Assembly (NCBI RefSeq): GCF_017168255.1
Contig: NZ_JABFAP010000001.1
Span: forward strand, 719,087 to 783,086
DNA from: Agrococcus sp. KRD186
GTDB lineage: Bacteria; Actinomycetota; Actinomycetes; Actinomycetales; Microbacteriaceae
DNA: 64,000 nt
Direction of reading: 5' to 3'
This document shows, piece after piece, positions 63,707-64,000 of the stretch. The notes beneath the pieces are model-generated. The model made no database searches. It was not told the origin of the DNA and worked only from the letters and a program-made list of their open reading frames with translations. Within the stretch, counting starts at the first letter, position 1; each line of letters opens with the position of its first letter. Position numbers and translations under genes: made by a program.

Positions 63707-64000
63707 ATGCCCATCGCAGCTTCCGTCCGTCGCGCCGACCCCAGCGAGATCGCCGAGTGGGACGCGCGCATCGAGACGAACCCCGACGGCGGGCACATGG
63801 TGCAGTCGCTCGCCTTCGCAGAGACCAAGCGGTTCGACGGGCTCGAGCCCGTCTTCCTCGTCATCGACGCACCGGTCGCCGGCGTCGAGGGCGCGACCGA
63901 GCGCATCCACGCCCTCGCCCTCGAGGGCAAGGTGTCGCTGGGCCGCTACTGGTACCTGCCGATGGGCCCGACCGCGACCGACATGGCGCCCGTGGTCGAG
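63707..64000 (+). CDS. FemAB-family peptidoglycan bridge ligase, 3' end missing
   Basis: The first 98 codons of a gene cut by the window end. The start (AASVRRADPSEIAEWDARIETNPDGGHMVQS) and KRFDGLEPVFLVI match the first GNAT-like half of FemA/FemB/FemX proteins, which add amino acids to lipid II from aminoacyl-tRNA. Whether this copy acts on peptidoglycan cannot be judged from the fragment. It has no signal peptide, as expected. Confidence 0.75.
   Translation, partial: MPIAASVRRADPSEIAEWDARIETNPDGGHMVQSLAFAETKRFDGLEPVFLVIDAPVAGVEGATERIHALALEGKVSLGRYWYLPMGPTATDMAPVVE

Overview
The window looks like chromosomal DNA of a high-GC actinobacterium, most likely a member of the Microbacteriaceae (Agrococcus-like is a weak guess). 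The GC content is very high, GTG and TTG starts are common, many genes overlap by ATGA or GTGA, and the gene families (Pls/PosA-type NRPS, DUF6328-like membrane protein, dodecin, FemAB-type ligase, PadR-AarF pair) fit that group. I see no rRNA, tRNA, CRISPR array, insertion sequence or prophage.

Bases 2-16612 are the 3' part of one giant gene for a secreted repeat protein of more than 5,500 residues. It has beta-helix-like repeats, a block of about 1,400 residues of RTX calcium-binding repeats, then carbohydrate-binding-like, HYR-like and Calx-beta domains. From 16.6 to 27.4 kb lies a patchwork of small genes: a GNAT-toxin/antitoxin pair under a leaderless promoter buried in a palindrome, a PAP2 phosphatase, an MFS transporter, a hemerythrin-like protein, a zinc alcohol dehydrogenase coupled to an atypical SDR, an AbiE-like two-gene module behind a 38-bp palindrome, a PLP lyase, a methyltransferase, an FMN reductase, and an orphan Phd-type antitoxin. 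The antitoxin is followed by 400 bp of non-coding DNA with four long palindromes.

From 27.4 to 41.2 kb come a secreted cell-wall-repeat-like protein, a GH13 enzyme, PadR and AarF-kinase genes, and a compact cluster: a 4'-phosphopantetheinyl transferase, an M1 metallopeptidase and a Pls/PosA-type amino acid homopolymer synthetase, next to a sodium/solute symporter. This cluster probably makes and trims a poly(amino acid).

From 41.3 to 56.5 kb is a sulfur and methionine region. It holds a MetE-like protein, an eight-gene overlapping operon (lipoprotein, two permeases, double ATPase, luciferase-like monooxygenase, two AhpD/CMD proteins, VOC protein) that looks like an uptake-and-oxidation system of unknown substrate, and an overlapping patB-metY-metF-metE operon.

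From 56.6 kb to the end are a cNMP-domain/thioredoxin-reductase-like flavoprotein, dodecin, a BCCT transporter, small membrane proteins, an EamA transporter whose frame runs into a Rho-N-like protein, an EI24/CysZ-like protein and the start of a FemAB gene. The best candidates for undescribed biology are the monooxygenase/ABC operon, the homopolymer cluster, the two palindrome-controlled toxin-antitoxin-like modules and the palindrome cluster.
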